Made by a program: the position numbers and the translations under genes
Shown here: positions 24,998-34,149 of the stretch, in pieces
Numbering within the stretch: the first letter of the stretch is position 1
How the letters are laid out: each line of letters begins with the position of its first letter
Notes under the pieces: model-generated
What the model saw: the letters and a program-made list of their open reading frames with translations, nothing else
Told to the model about the DNA's origin: nothing
The model's database searches: none
Assembly: GCA_005889405.1 (NCBI GenBank)
Contig: VBFY01000059.1
Coordinates: forward strand, 47,373 to 111,372
Reading direction: 5' to 3'
Length of the DNA: 64,000 bases
Origin: Chloroflexota bacterium
GTDB lineage: Bacteria; Chloroflexota; Limnocylindria; P2-11E

Positions 24998-26776
24998 GTG
25001 AAACTCAGGACGCTGTTAGGACCTACTGACCGGCCTGCTCCGCGAACGAATCTTCGCGCGCTCGCGATCACGGCGGCATTTTCGTTCGTGGCGGTGAGCC
25101 TCATCGGCTATGTGAATAGTGGATGTGTCTCGCTCGTCGTATGGTCGTCCAACGAGAAGGCCGACCTGTTGGTCGAGATCGCGGATAGGTACAACGCCGG
25201 CGGTCCGATGGTCGACCGACGCTGCGTGCGTGTCGAAGTCGTAAAGAAGGCATCCGGGGACGCCGAGCTGGCGTTGACGCGGCCCGAGAACGAGATCCCA
25301 CAGAGACCGGACGTGTGGTGGCCCGCGGCCAAGACCTGGGTCCTGCTGCTCCAGCACCATCGCGCGAAGCTGCCCTCGATCGTTCCCGCGGTCTACGCCA
25401 GTCTGATCCAGTCGCCCCTCGTGATCGCGATGCCGCAACAGGCGGCTCAAGCACTGAAGGACAAGGGCGAGGTCGCCGGGTGGGGATCGATCCTGAAATT
25501 AGCTCAGGACCCCGAGGGCTGGGCGCGCTATGGCAAGCCGTGGGGCCGTTTCCGTCTGGGCAAGACGAATCCGACCATCTCGACCTCGGGGCTTCACGCT
25601 CTGATCGGTACGTACAACGCCGCGACGCACAAGACCGATCCGCTAACGGTGGAGGACATCCGCCGCAATGACGCTCAGAGCTTCGTCAAAGGCGTCGAGT
25701 CGAGCGTCGTCCACTACGGACATACGGTCGAGACGTTCCTGACGAACCTATGGAACGCCGACGATGCCGGGGATGCGCTCAGTTATGTCTCCGCGGTCGC
25801 GGTCGAGGAGAAGCAGGCCTTCGACTACAACCGCGGCAATCCGGCGTCGGACCTGTGTCCTTCCTCTCAGTGCCCGAGACTCGCGCCGAAGGAGAAGCTC
25901 GTCGCCCTCTATCCGGCCGAAGGCACCTTGATGGCGGACCACCCGTACGTCGTTCTCGACTGGAGTCATACGGACGCCGAACACCGGCAGGCCGCCCTCG
26001 ATTTCCGTGGTCATCTCGAGACGAGAGCGGTGCAGGACGGCTTCCTTCTGGAGGGCTTCCGCGGTCCCGACGGTCAGCCAGGCGTTGGCGTGTTGCCGGA
26101 GTCCAATTTCCGCCGCCAGCTCGGCTTGATCCTCCCGCCCCCGGATCCGGCCGTGCTCGCCGAGATCCAAGGATCCTGGTCGGCGTTACGCAAGCGCGCC
26201 AACCTACTGATCGCGATCGATGTCGGCCAGTCGATGCGCGACATCGTGCCGGATCAGAACCTCTCGAAGCTCGAGCTCGCCAAGCACGCGGCGAAGGAGG
26301 CCCTCACGCTTCTCGAAGACGACGATGAGGTCGGGCTATGGACGTTCTCGACAAGGGCGGAAGGAGACCGTGCATACAGAGAAATTCTGCCGATCGCGAG
26401 GCTCGGAGCCGACCGGAGGTTGCTCGAGCTCCGGATCGACGCACTAGAGACGGAGACCGGCAAGCGGCAGCTATTCAGCGCGGTCCTGTCCGGCGTCGAG
26501 TACGTTCGCTCGCGGCTCGAACCGGACCGCATCAACGCCATGGTCGTGCTCAGCAACGGACTCGATGAAGGTTCGCAGGTCGACTTCTACGACCTCGTCT
26601 CCAGGTTGAGAAAGCAGCCGAACGATGCGCGGGTCCGCGTCTTCACCATCGCCTACAGCGCGTTCTCAGGCGCCCTGCGCCAGATCGCGGAGGCCTCACC
26701 CGGCGCCTTCTATGACGCCTACCCGGAGGCATCCACGATCAAGAAGGTGCTGCGCGACGTGATCTCGAACTTCTGA
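24998..26776 (+). CDS. Substrate-binding-like plus von Willebrand A fusion protein
   Basis: 592 aa. N-terminal transmembrane segment (about 22-45), then a periplasmic-binding-protein-like region (about 46-385) with 'LVVWSSNEKADLLVEIADRYNAGG' and 'TSGLHALIGTYNAATH', as in extracellular-solute-binding family 11 proteins, then a VWA domain (about 400-592). The MIDAS motif reads 'IAIDVGQSMRD' (DxGxS) instead of DxSxS, so one metal-contact Ser is replaced; the Thr-like 'WTFSTRAEG' and 'VLSNGLDEGS' elements follow. Not a typical transporter component because no permease or ATPase lies nearby. GTG start; TGATG overlap into the next gene. Confidence 0.85.
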   Translation: MKLRTLLGPTDRPAPRTNLRALAITAAFSFVAVSLIGYVNSGCVSLVVWSSNEKADLLVEIADRYNAGGPMVDRRCVRVEVVKKASGDAELALTRPENEIPQRPDVWWPAAKTWVLLLQHHRAKLPSIVPAVYASLIQSPLVIAMPQQAAQALKDKGEVAGWGSILKLAQDPEGWARYGKPWGRFRLGKTNPTISTSGLHALIGTYNAATHKTDPLTVEDIRRNDAQSFVKGVESSVVHYGHTVETFLTNLWNADDAGDALSYVSAVAVEEKQAFDYNRGNPASDLCPSSQCPRLAPKEKLVALYPAEGTLMADHPYVVLDWSHTDAEHRQAALDFRGHLETRAVQDGFLLEGFRGPDGQPGVGVLPESNFRRQLGLILPPPDPAVLAEIQGSWSALRKRANLLIAIDVGQSMRDIVPDQNLSKLELAKHAAKEALTLLEDDDEVGLWTFSTRAEGDRAYREILPIARLGADRRLLELRIDALETETGKRQLFSAVLSGVEYVRSRLEPDRINAMVVLSNGLDEGSQVDFYDLVSRLRKQPNDARVRVFTIAYSAFSGALRQIAEASPGAFYDAYPEASTIKKVLRDVISNF

Positions 26777-27258
26777 TGCGCGCGATCGAGGAGCTGCGAG
26801 ATCCGCTGGCGCTCGCCCTGGCCGGGGCCAGCGCGTTCTCCGCCTATCTGTTTGGCGGTCGCGACTGGCAGATCGCGGCGGTCCCCATCGCCGTCCTCGC
26901 AGTTCGCGTCATCGCCGGCCTGGCGCTGCCGCTCTCGCCCGTCTTGCCGACGCCACGCCTGACGTCGGACGAATACGTTGTCGCGCGTCTAATAGCGAGA
27001 GGCTTCGCGAATGAGCAGATCGCCGAACAGCTCAGGACCACGCCGCGGGCGATCGGCCGGCTCGAGGCGCGCATCGTCGCGAAGATCGGCGGAACGCGTG
27101 ATGACATCATTCGATACGTCGGCGCGCCGTCGGCACCTGAGGCGCTGCCACGCCACTGGTACGAACGCACGATCGTGCGCGGAACTCTCGCGGGCGCGGG
27201 CCTGATCAGTCTGGTCTGGACGCTCTACAACATCGGCACACGGATCTTCGGCCGCTGA
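26776..27258 (+). CDS. Membrane-embedded LuxR-type HTH protein
   Basis: 160 aa. Two N-terminal hydrophobic segments (about 10-50), a LuxR/GerE-type HTH (about 62-115: 'LTSDEYVVARLIARGFANEQIAEQL...RAIGRLEARIVAKIG') and a C-terminal hydrophobic helix (about 135-152). So the DNA-binding domain is tethered to the membrane at both ends. Coupled (TGATG) to the VWA/substrate-binding protein, which suggests that extracellular sensing by that protein is relayed here; this is inference from the pairing. Confidence 0.83.
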   Translation: MRAIEELRDPLALALAGASAFSAYLFGGRDWQIAAVPIAVLAVRVIAGLALPLSPVLPTPRLTSDEYVVARLIARGFANEQIAEQLRTTPRAIGRLEARIVAKIGGTRDDIIRYVGAPSAPEALPRHWYERTIVRGTLAGAGLISLVWTLYNIGTRIFGR

Positions 27259-27268
27259 GAACGGAGCT

Positions 27269-28459
27269 CTAGCGTCGCTTCGCCTTCGCGGCCAGCTCTC
27301 GCGCACGCGCGAGCCGCTCCGCCGCCGCTGCGAGCACGTCGTGCGTCTTGCAGAACGTGAAACGGATCAGGTGCTTCCCTAGCGCAGGTTCGGAATAGAA
27401 GGAAGAGCCGGGGACGCCCGCGACGCCGACCTCTGAAACGAGCCAGCGCGCGAACGCGGTGTCGTCGTCGAAGCCGAACGGCGTGATGTCGCAGAGCACG
27501 TAGTACGCGCCCTCAGGTCGGCGGGGCGCGAACCCGGCGGCTTCGAGCGCGGGCACAAGCACGTCGCGTCGCCGACGGTATTCGGTGGCGAGCGAGTCGT
27601 AGTAGGGACGCCCGAGCGAGAGACCTTCCGCGACCGCCTCCTGCAGCGGCGCGGGCGCGCCGACGGTGACGAAGTCGTGCACCTTCCGGATCCCCGCGGT
27701 GAGCTCGGCCGGCGCGACGATCCAACCGACGCGCCACCCCGTGACCGAGAACGTCTTGCTCGCACCGGAGATCGTCACCGTGCGCTCAGCCATCCCCGGC
27801 AGCGTCGCGATCGGGATGTGCTCGCCCTCGTAGCGGATGTGCTCGTAGATCTCGTCGGTCACCGCGACGACGTCGTGCTCGACGCACAGACCGGCGATGA
27901 AGGTCAGCTCGTCGCGGGTGAACACGCGGCCGGTCGGATTGTTCGGCGTGTTCACGATGATCGCCTTCGTCCGCGGGCCGAACGCTTTGCGCAGCTCGTC
28001 GCGGTCGAAGGTGTTCTCGGGCGGGCGCAGCGGCACGTACATCGGTCGCGCGCCAGCGATGTCGGTGTCCGGCCCGTAGTTCTCATAGAAGGGCTCGAGC
28101 ACGATGACCTCGTCGCCGGGGTCCACGAGCGCGAGGAGCGTCGAGACCATCGCCTCGGTCGCGCCGCAGGTGACGGTGAGCATCGTCTCGGGATCGACGC
28201 CCATGCCGTAGAGCTCAGCGTACGTGCGCGACAGCGCGTCGCGCAGCGACTTAGCGCCCCAGGTGATCGCGTACTGGTTGATGTCCGCATCGATGGCGCG
28301 CTTCGCCGCGTCCTTGAGCGCCTGCGGTGCCGCGAAGTTCGGGAAGCCCTGCGCGAGATTGATCCCGCCATGGATCGCGTTGAGGCGGGTCATTTCCCGG
28401 ATCACGGACTCGGTGAAGCCCGCGGTGCGTGCCGCGAGCTTCACGCGCGCGGTGCGCAT
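27269..28459 (-). CDS. Class I/II PLP aminotransferase
   Basis: 396 aa. ATG at 28459 overlaps the stop of the dehydrogenase gene (TGATG); track extension rejected. Seen: 'HGGINLAQGFPNF', 'CGATEAM', 'NTPNNPTGRVF', PLP-Lys in 'ISGASKTFSVTGWRVGW', and the final carboxylate-binding Arg in 'LIRFTFCK'. The 'GGINLAQGFPNF' start is typical of methionine/kynurenine/glutamine-type aminotransferases (YbdL/KAT branch). Third gene of a coupled Nudix-dehydrogenase-aminotransferase operon; pairing with a 2-hydroxyacid dehydrogenase suggests keto-acid metabolism, substrate unknown. Confidence 0.94.
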   Translation of the reverse strand: MRTARVKLAARTAGFTESVIREMTRLNAIHGGINLAQGFPNFAAPQALKDAAKRAIDADINQYAITWGAKSLRDALSRTYAELYGMGVDPETMLTVTCGATEAMVSTLLALVDPGDEVIVLEPFYENYGPDTDIAGARPMYVPLRPPENTFDRDELRKAFGPRTKAIIVNTPNNPTGRVFTRDELTFIAGLCVEHDVVAVTDEIYEHIRYEGEHIPIATLPGMAERTVTISGASKTFSVTGWRVGWIVAPAELTAGIRKVHDFVTVGAPAPLQEAVAEGLSLGRPYYDSLATEYRRRRDVLVPALEAAGFAPRRPEGAYYVLCDITPFGFDDDTAFARWLVSEVGVAGVPGSSFYSEPALGKHLIRFTFCKTHDVLAAAAERLARARELAAKAKRR

Positions 28460-29406
28460 CAGTACCCGGCCTCGAAGTCGACGCGGTTGAGCAGCGGTTC
28501 CCCCGCCTTGAAGCGGCGGAGGTTCTCGACAAAGAGCGCGAGGGTGCGCTGGCGCACGCGCGGCGACGAGTTCGATGCATGCGGGGTCACCACGACGTTG
28601 GGCAGCGACCAGAGCGGGCTGTCCGCAGGCAGCGGCTCCCGCACGAACGTATCGAGACCCGCGCCGCCCAGCCGGCCGTCGCGCAGCGCGTCGACGAGCG
28701 CGTCCTCGTCGATGATCGGACCACGCGCGATGTTCACGACCCACGCCGTCTTTTTCATGCGCGCGATCACTTCGCGCGAGATCGCGCCGCGCGTCGCCGG
28801 CGTGAGTGGCGCCGCAACGACGAGGTAGTCAGCCTCGGCCGCGGCACTCGCGAGCGCGTCCGGCGTCACGACCTTCTGCGCACCCGGCACGGCGCCGGGT
28901 CGACGCCGCACCGCGATCACGCGCATCCCGATCGCAGATGCGAGTCGCACGACCTCGCCGCCGATGCTGCCCGCGCCGAACACGACAAGCGTCTGGTCAC
29001 GAAGCTCGTCGTGTACGAGATCCTTCCACTCGCGCCGCGTCTGTTGGTCGCGATAGAGGTGCAGCCGCTTCGAGGCCGCGAGCACGAACGCGAGGACGTG
29101 CTCGGCGATCTGGATGTCGTACGAGCCGGAGTTGTTCGTGAGCGTGATCCCGCGCTCGCGGAACTCCGGAATGTCGAGGAGGCGGTCGACGCCTGCGGCC
29201 GGAGTGTGGAACCACCGCAGCTTCGGCGTCGCCGCGAGGAGCTTGCGCACGCGATCGAGGCTGATGCCGCAGAACGCGACCTCGGCCGCGGAGGCGCGTG
29301 CGAGATCGCTCTCGTTCTTGATGAGGACGAGCGTGTCGTTCGGCAGCGCCGCCCCGAAGTCGGTCGGCGTGGATGGCCAGTTCGACCAGATCGCGATCGT
29401 CGTCAC
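28459..29406 (-). CDS. D-isomer-specific 2-hydroxyacid dehydrogenase
   Basis: 315 aa, GTG at 29406 (GTGA with the Nudix stop). Rossmann motif 'VVFGAGSIGGEVVRLA', then the family catalytic Arg in 'VVNIARGPIIDEDAL', Glu in 'VREPLPADSPLW' and His in 'NVVVTPHASN'. NAD(P)-dependent reduction of 2-keto acids or oxidation of D-2-hydroxy acids. Phosphoglycerate dehydrogenase-like regulatory domains are absent. Two residues after the 'VAVRRRP' turn suggest possible NADP preference (Arg cluster), inference only. Confidence 0.94.
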   Translation of the reverse strand: MTTIAIWSNWPSTPTDFGAALPNDTLVLIKNESDLARASAAEVAFCGISLDRVRKLLAATPKLRWFHTPAAGVDRLLDIPEFRERGITLTNNSGSYDIQIAEHVLAFVLAASKRLHLYRDQQTRREWKDLVHDELRDQTLVVFGAGSIGGEVVRLASAIGMRVIAVRRRPGAVPGAQKVVTPDALASAAAEADYLVVAAPLTPATRGAISREVIARMKKTAWVVNIARGPIIDEDALVDALRDGRLGGAGLDTFVREPLPADSPLWSLPNVVVTPHASNSSPRVRQRTLALFVENLRRFKAGEPLLNRVDFEAGY

Positions 29407-30008
29407 TGGTACACCGCCGGTGCGTCGCGTGGCAGCGAGTCCGCGAGCATCGTGCGCTGCAGCAGCGACATGTTCTCCGGCAATGACGTGGGATCGGTGA
29501 GCACCACCTCCGTCGTCTCGGCGGACGGTGTTGCCTGGCCGCCGGTGATCCGGCCGCGAAAGCAACAGATGTAGAACTGATAAGGGGCGACGCTGCCGAA
29601 GCTCTTGTTGTCGTAGACGCCGACGAGACGCTCGAGCTGAGCCTCGAACCCCGTCTCCTCGTGAAGCTCGCGCAGCGCGTTGGTCGACGGTGGCGACCCG
29701 ACCTCGGCGTACCCGCCTGGTAGCGCCCAGCGTCCGTTGTCCGCGCGCTTGATGAGGACGACGCGACCGCCATCGTCGAACGCGGCGACAGAGCAGCCCA
29801 CCTTCGGGCTGGGGATGTGGAGGTCGGAGAGATACGGACGCTCCGGCGTGAACGTGGCATCGATCGTCATCTCGGCGATGCCTTCGGCGATCGCCATCGT
29901 CCGGTCGTACCGGTCGCGGTCGTAGTCGTTCGCCGCGAACTCGAGGCCGGTCTTCGCCATCGCCGCGAGCTCGTGGGCCCAGAAGCGCAGCTGCTCGGAT
30001 GGCTGCAT
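29403..30008 (-). CDS. Nudix hydrolase
   Basis: 201 aa. N-terminal helical cap ('LRFWAHELAAMAKTGLEFAANDYDRDRYDR') as in the YjhB/ADP-ribose-hydrolase-like branch, then a Nudix box 'GGYAEVGSPPSTNALRELHEETGF'-type element: the REL-EE core is intact while the first conserved Glu is Ser, a change common in this branch. Likely hydrolyses a nucleoside-diphosphate-linked metabolite. First gene of the operon with the dehydrogenase and aminotransferase. Divergent from the DUF554 gene with almost no spacer. Confidence 0.9.
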   Translation of the reverse strand: MQPSEQLRFWAHELAAMAKTGLEFAANDYDRDRYDRTMAIAEGIAEMTIDATFTPERPYLSDLHIPSPKVGCSVAAFDDGGRVVLIKRADNGRWALPGGYAEVGSPPSTNALRELHEETGFEAQLERLVGVYDNKSFGSVAPYQFYICCFRGRITGGQATPSAETTEVVLTDPTSLPENMSLLQRTMLADSLPRDAPAVYQ

Positions 30009-30031
30009 GGGCCTCGCATACTACGCAGAGT

Positions 30032-30748
30032 TTGTCGGCGCTTTCGGGCACGCTGTTCAACGCCCTCACCGTGCTCGTCGGTGGATTGCTCGGCACGTTC
30101 CTCGGCGACCGGCTCCCCGAGCGCCTCCGCGAGAACGTCGTGCGCGGCGTCGGGCTGTTCACCCTGGCCATGGGGACGAAGTTCGCGATCGATACCTCGA
30201 ACCTCCTCTACATGCTCGGCAGCATCCTGCTCGGCGGCGTTATCGGGTCGCTGTGGGGGGTGGATCGTCGCCTCACGGAGCTCGGCGCGGCCCTGCAGCG
30301 TCGCTTCGCCGCGCGCGGCGGCGGCGGGACCGTGGCCGAGGCGTTCGTGACAGCCGCGATCGTGTTCTGCGTCGGCCCGCTCACCTTCCTCGGCTCGATC
30401 CAGAACGGGCTCACCGGCGACGCCAGCCTGCTCGCGATAAAGAGCGTGCTCGACGGATTCACCGCGATCGCACTCGCCGCGACGCTCGGTTGGGGCGTGC
30501 TCCTCACGATCCCGCTGATCCTTCTCTATCAAGGCGGCCTAGCCGTGGGCGCGTCGGCGTTCGCCGGCCTGCTCTCCGACCTTCAGCTCCGCGAGATGAG
30601 CGCGGTCGGCGGCTTGCTCATCATCGGTGTGGGCCTGAAACTATTGAACATCCGCGACGTCAAGGTCGCGGACTACCTGCCGGCGATCCTCGTGGCACCG
30701 CTCCTGGTGGCGGCGGCCGTTCGCATCAAGGAGGCGCTCGCGCTATGA
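30032..30748 (+). CDS. DUF554-family membrane protein
   Basis: About 238 aa, six or seven hydrophobic helices. Family signature 'GTLFNALTVLVGGLLGTFLGDRLPERL' at the N-terminus, 'GIGSLWGVD'-type turn, 'FCVGPLTFLGSIQNGLTGD' and 'LLIIGVGLKLLNI'. The track start at 29999 overlaps the divergent Nudix start codon; TTG at 30032 matches the family N-terminus better, though neither has a good Shine-Dalgarno. Homologues are YdfK/YqgA-like transport-type proteins without assigned substrates. ATGA overlap into threonine aldolase. Confidence 0.86.
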   Translation: MSALSGTLFNALTVLVGGLLGTFLGDRLPERLRENVVRGVGLFTLAMGTKFAIDTSNLLYMLGSILLGGVIGSLWGVDRRLTELGAALQRRFAARGGGGTVAEAFVTAAIVFCVGPLTFLGSIQNGLTGDASLLAIKSVLDGFTAIALAATLGWGVLLTIPLILLYQGGLAVGASAFAGLLSDLQLREMSAVGGLLIIGVGLKLLNIRDVKVADYLPAILVAPLLVAAAVRIKEALAL

Positions 30749-31806
30749 AGACCCTCGAGTTCCGCAGCGACACGTTCACGAAGCCGACGCCCGCGATGCG
30801 CCGCGCGATGGCCGAGGCCGAGGTCGGCGACGATCAGTACGGCGAGGACCCTACCGTCAACAGACTCGAGAAGCGCGCCGCCGAGTCCGTGGGCAAAGAG
30901 GCCGGTCTCTACGTCGCCAGCGGCATGATGGGCAACCTCTGCGGCGTCCTGTCGCAGACGCAGCGCGGCGACGAGGTCATCCTCGGCGACCTCGCGCACA
31001 TCTACCAGAACGAGATGGACGCGTCGTTCGTCCTCGGCGGCATCGTGCCGCATCTGGTGCCGAACCGCGACGGGCTCCCGTCGCTCGACGACATCGCGAC
31101 CGCCGTGCGACCGCAGGGTATGCACGCGCGCACTGCGCTCATCTGCCTCGAGAACTCGCACAACAACTGCGGCGGCACGGTCATCACCGCCGCGCAGACC
31201 AACGCGATCGGCGACTTCGCGCACCAGCGCGGTATCCGCTTGCATCTCGACGGCGCGCGGATCTTCAACGCCTCCGCGGCGCTCGGGGTCGACGCGAAGA
31301 CGCTTACCCAAGGCGTCGACACCGTGCAGTTCTGCTTCTCCAAGGGTCTCGCCGCACCGGTCGGGTCGATCGTCTGTGGCGACGCCGAGACGATCGCGAA
31401 GGCGCGGCGCGTGCGCAAATTGCTCGGCGGCGCGATGCGTCAAGCCGGCGTGATCGCCGCGGCGGCGCTCGTCGCGCTCGAGGAGATGCGCGACCGGCTG
31501 GTCGAGGACCACCGCAACGCCAAGGCGCTCGCGAAAGGCCTTGCGCAGATCGACGGCGTCAAGATGGACGCGGCCAAGGTGGTCACGAACATCGTCTCGT
31601 TCGAGATCGATGCCGAGGGGATGGACGCCGGCGCGTTCCAGAAGGCATGTGCCGAACGTGGCCTGCGCTTCTCGCGCTACCTGGGCAACTCGCCCCGCCT
31701 GCGCGCGGTCACGCACTGCGACGTGACGGCCGCTGACGTGGAGGCTGCGCTCGAGATCGCGAGGGCCGTGCTCTCCAAGACGAGAACGCCGGCCCTCAGC
31801 GCCTAG
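30745..31806 (+). CDS. ltaE: Low-specificity L-threonine aldolase
   Basis: PLP enzyme cleaving threonine/allo-threonine to glycine and acetaldehyde. 353 aa. ATG at 30745 overlaps the DUF554 stop. Seen: 'FRSDTFTKPTPAMRRAM', 'VGDDQYGEDPTVNRLE', 'NSHNNCGGTV', 'LHLDGARIFNAS' with the PLP-contact Asp, and the PLP Lys in 'FCFSKGLAAPVGS'. The usual 'LENTHN' appears as 'LENSHN'. Its stop abuts the convergent surface-protein gene with zero spacer. Confidence 0.95.
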   Translation: MKTLEFRSDTFTKPTPAMRRAMAEAEVGDDQYGEDPTVNRLEKRAAESVGKEAGLYVASGMMGNLCGVLSQTQRGDEVILGDLAHIYQNEMDASFVLGGIVPHLVPNRDGLPSLDDIATAVRPQGMHARTALICLENSHNNCGGTVITAAQTNAIGDFAHQRGIRLHLDGARIFNASAALGVDAKTLTQGVDTVQFCFSKGLAAPVGSIVCGDAETIAKARRVRKLLGGAMRQAGVIAAAALVALEEMRDRLVEDHRNAKALAKGLAQIDGVKMDAAKVVTNIVSFEIDAEGMDAGAFQKACAERGLRFSRYLGNSPRLRAVTHCDVTAADVEAALEIARAVLSKTRTPALSA

Positions 31807-34071
31807 CTATTTCTTGTCCGACTTGTCGGCCTTGTCCTTCTTGTCCTTGCCACCGTTCGACGTGGTCGCGGCTCCGGTCACGGTCGTCTGCTTCGTGAAC
31901 TCACCGCTCAGGGTCGGCGACGAGAAGCTGACGCGCAGCGTGTAGTCGCCCGGCGCGAAGTCGCGCGTGTCGACGTTCACGTGGTAATCGCTGCCATTCC
32001 AGACGACCGATCCGCTCGGGTTCGAACCGTAGATGTAGCCGACGACGACCGCGCCCGAGGCATCGAGCACGTCCACGCGGACGGTCGTGTCGAGCACCGG
32101 CGCGCCGTCGGCGCGCAGGACCGAGAACTTCACCGGCATCAGCCGGCCGACGCTGAATGAGGTCTCGACGGGCTCGTGCCACTGGAACGTGTACATGCGG
32201 ACCGTGACCACGAGGGTGGCCGAGCCGCCGGCGCCGTTGCTGTCGGTCACGTTGACCGTGACCGTGTACGTTCCAGCGGTGCTGTAGCTGTGGTCGAGCA
32301 CGAACGAGCTGCCCGCGAGAGCGAGCGCCACGCCACCTGAGCCGTCGCCGTAGTCGGCGGTCGCCCAGTAGCTCTCGGTCGTGCCCGGGTCGCTGAAGGT
32401 GCCGGACCGATGAAGGGTCGGGTCGAAGCTGAGATCGACGGGGCCACCGAGCTGCACCGTCGGCGCGACGTTGGTGACGGTCACGCGGAACGAACCGCTC
32501 CCGGACGCGCCCGCGTCATCGGTCACCACGACGCTCACGACGTAGCTGCCCGGCTTGTAGAGATGGTCGAGCGTGAAGGTCTTGTCCGCGGCGAGCGCGA
32601 GCGCCGAGCTGCCGGATCCATCGCCGTAGTCGACGGTCGCCGACCATGAGATCGACGCGTCCTGATCGCTGAAGCTCGCGAGGCGCGAGAGCCTCTGGCC
32701 TTCCAACAGGCTCTCGTCCGCACCGAGCGTGACCACCGGCGCGTCGTTGGTGCGCATGTCACGCACGTAGAGCTGAGAGCCGGTGCTCGTCGGTGACGTG
32801 ACGAGGTTCGAAGCGGATGTCATGAGAAGCACGAACCGGCCGTCGGACGAGACCGACGCGCTGGTGCTCGGCGCGTTGGTCTGCTGGCCGGCATCGTTCT
32901 GCGAGACCAAAGTGACCGCCTCGGTCGTGCGGTCGTACAGGAAGACATCGACCAGGTGGTTCACGTCGCCGCCGACGAGCGTGTCGTCGAGCGACTGGAA
33001 ACCGACCCAGCGGCCATCCGCGGAGATCGACGGTGCGCGACTGTCAGCGCCCGCGATCGCGTTCGCGGACAGCGACGCCAGCGTCGTCGTGTGGAGCGCG
33101 CGGTCACGCAGGAACACGTCCCAGGTCCCGATGTCCCGGTCGCGCGGCTCGAGCTGAGCCTGCGATTCGAATGCGAGGTAACGACCGTCAAAGGAGAGCG
33201 CTGGCGCCGAGGCGGGACGAGAAAGCGTCGGTGTTCCGGCGCTGGTCACGGACTCGAGGGTCGTCGTCGCGGTCTCGAGATCGCGAACGAACAGCTGACC
33301 GGTGTGCGAGGTCGAGACCAAGGAGAAGTTCGCGGCCTGCGAGACGAAGGCCACGACCCGACCGTTACCGGAGAGCGCGGGCACCGAGCTGGTGTCGTTG
33401 CCGGCAGCGTTCGACGCATCGACGGACGCGCGCGTTACGACGCCGGTGAGCATGTCCTTGACGTACACCTGCTGCTTGCCGTTGTTCGGTGTCGGAACGA
33501 GGTTCGTCGCGTTCGACGTGAACGCGACGTACCTGCCGTCATCGGAGATCTCGTGCGCGCCCGAGGAGCTGGTCAGTCCGCTGCTCAGGTCGCCCGGCGC
33601 GCCGGTCTGCGTGGCACTGACCATGGTGGTCGTGCCGGCGACCATGTCGCGCAGGAAGACGTCGACAGCGCCATTCGTGTCACCGTCAACGAGGTCGTTG
33701 CCGGCCGACGCGAAACCGACGAACCGGCCATCGGCCGAGACCGTCGGCCCGAAGCCGCCAGCCACGCTCGGCAGGCCGGTCTTCGCAACGGTGACGAGCA
33801 CCGTCGTACCGGCGGTGCGGTCGTGGCGGTAGACGTTGGCGCCTGACACCCCAGCGAGGTTCGTAGCGGTCGAGGTGAAGACGACGTAGCGGCCATTCGC
33901 GGAGATCACACCGGGAAGCACCGTGCCGACCGCGGGCGCGCCCGTGGAGCTCACGGACTCGCGCGTGGTGCGTGGGTGTGTCGGCGCGTCGAACGCTCCC
34001 GCGACGCCGGTGACAGCGAGCGTGCTCGCGAGGACCGCGATGGTGATAGAGCGCCTACGTGTCGTCTTCAT
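31807..34071 (-). CDS. Secreted surface protein: seven-blade propeller plus two PKD domains
   Basis: 754 aa. Signal peptide at 1-27 ('ITIAVLASTLAVTGVAGAF'). Seven repeats of about 50 residues, each '(I/V)S.(D/N)GR(Y/F)V.F.S.A.NLV...VF(L/V)RD...TT', fill about 50-430 and should make one propeller. Two PKD-like domains follow (about 455-545 and 545-630, each with 'DYGDGSG' and 'TFTLDHLY'/'SFVLDHSY'), then a beta-rich domain and a Lys/Asp-rich tail 'GKDKKDKADKSDKK'. No sortase or lipobox signal; the charged tail may bind the wall. Tandem paralogue of the next gene upstream. Adhesion/matrix role is inference. Confidence 0.9.
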   Translation of the reverse strand: MKTTRRRSITIAVLASTLAVTGVAGAFDAPTHPRTTRESVSSTGAPAVGTVLPGVISANGRYVVFTSTATNLAGVSGANVYRHDRTAGTTVLVTVAKTGLPSVAGGFGPTVSADGRFVGFASAGNDLVDGDTNGAVDVFLRDMVAGTTTMVSATQTGAPGDLSSGLTSSSGAHEISDDGRYVAFTSNATNLVPTPNNGKQQVYVKDMLTGVVTRASVDASNAAGNDTSSVPALSGNGRVVAFVSQAANFSLVSTSHTGQLFVRDLETATTTLESVTSAGTPTLSRPASAPALSFDGRYLAFESQAQLEPRDRDIGTWDVFLRDRALHTTTLASLSANAIAGADSRAPSISADGRWVGFQSLDDTLVGGDVNHLVDVFLYDRTTEAVTLVSQNDAGQQTNAPSTSASVSSDGRFVLLMTSASNLVTSPTSTGSQLYVRDMRTNDAPVVTLGADESLLEGQRLSRLASFSDQDASISWSATVDYGDGSGSSALALAADKTFTLDHLYKPGSYVVSVVVTDDAGASGSGSFRVTVTNVAPTVQLGGPVDLSFDPTLHRSGTFSDPGTTESYWATADYGDGSGGVALALAGSSFVLDHSYSTAGTYTVTVNVTDSNGAGGSATLVVTVRMYTFQWHEPVETSFSVGRLMPVKFSVLRADGAPVLDTTVRVDVLDASGAVVVGYIYGSNPSGSVVWNGSDYHVNVDTRDFAPGDYTLRVSFSSPTLSGEFTKQTTVTGAATTSNGGKDKKDKADKSDKK

Positions 34072-34086
34072 GGCTGCTAATTAACA

Positions 34087-34114
34087 GGGGGATCGCCGTA
34101 AACGGCGATCCCCC
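34087..34114 (-). terminator. 13-bp perfect hairpin between paralogous surface genes
   Basis: GGGGGATCGCCGT / ACGGCGATCCCCC with an AA loop, the strongest palindrome in this part of the window. It lies 36 bases after the stop of the upstream paralogue and 16 bases before the ATG of the downstream one. On the minus strand it is followed by 'TGTTAATTAG', only weakly T-rich, so it may terminate upstream transcripts or act as a 5'-leader structure of the downstream gene. Confidence 0.6.
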
Positions 34115-34120
34115 GTGCTT

Positions 34121-34141
34121 CTCCCCCGGTCGGGGCAGTAC
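34121..34141 (-). promoter_or_regulatory. Conserved 21-bp dyad motif, copy 1
   Basis: Plus strand 'CTCCCCC-GG-TCGGGGCAGTAC'. The minus strand reads GTACTGCCCC-GACC-GGGGGAG, a CCCC/GGGG stem with four-base loop. The same 21 bases with two loop changes occur at 36473-36493, upstream of the paralogous gene. This copy lies about 50-70 bases before the start codon at 34071. Operator or leader hairpin cannot be told apart from one genome. Confidence 0.55.
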
Positions 34142-34149
34142 CCAGCCTT

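Noticed and set aside
24998-26776. ABC transporter substrate-binding protein
   Set aside because: No permease or ATPase next to it, and the C-terminal third is a VWA domain, so I describe it as a fusion instead.
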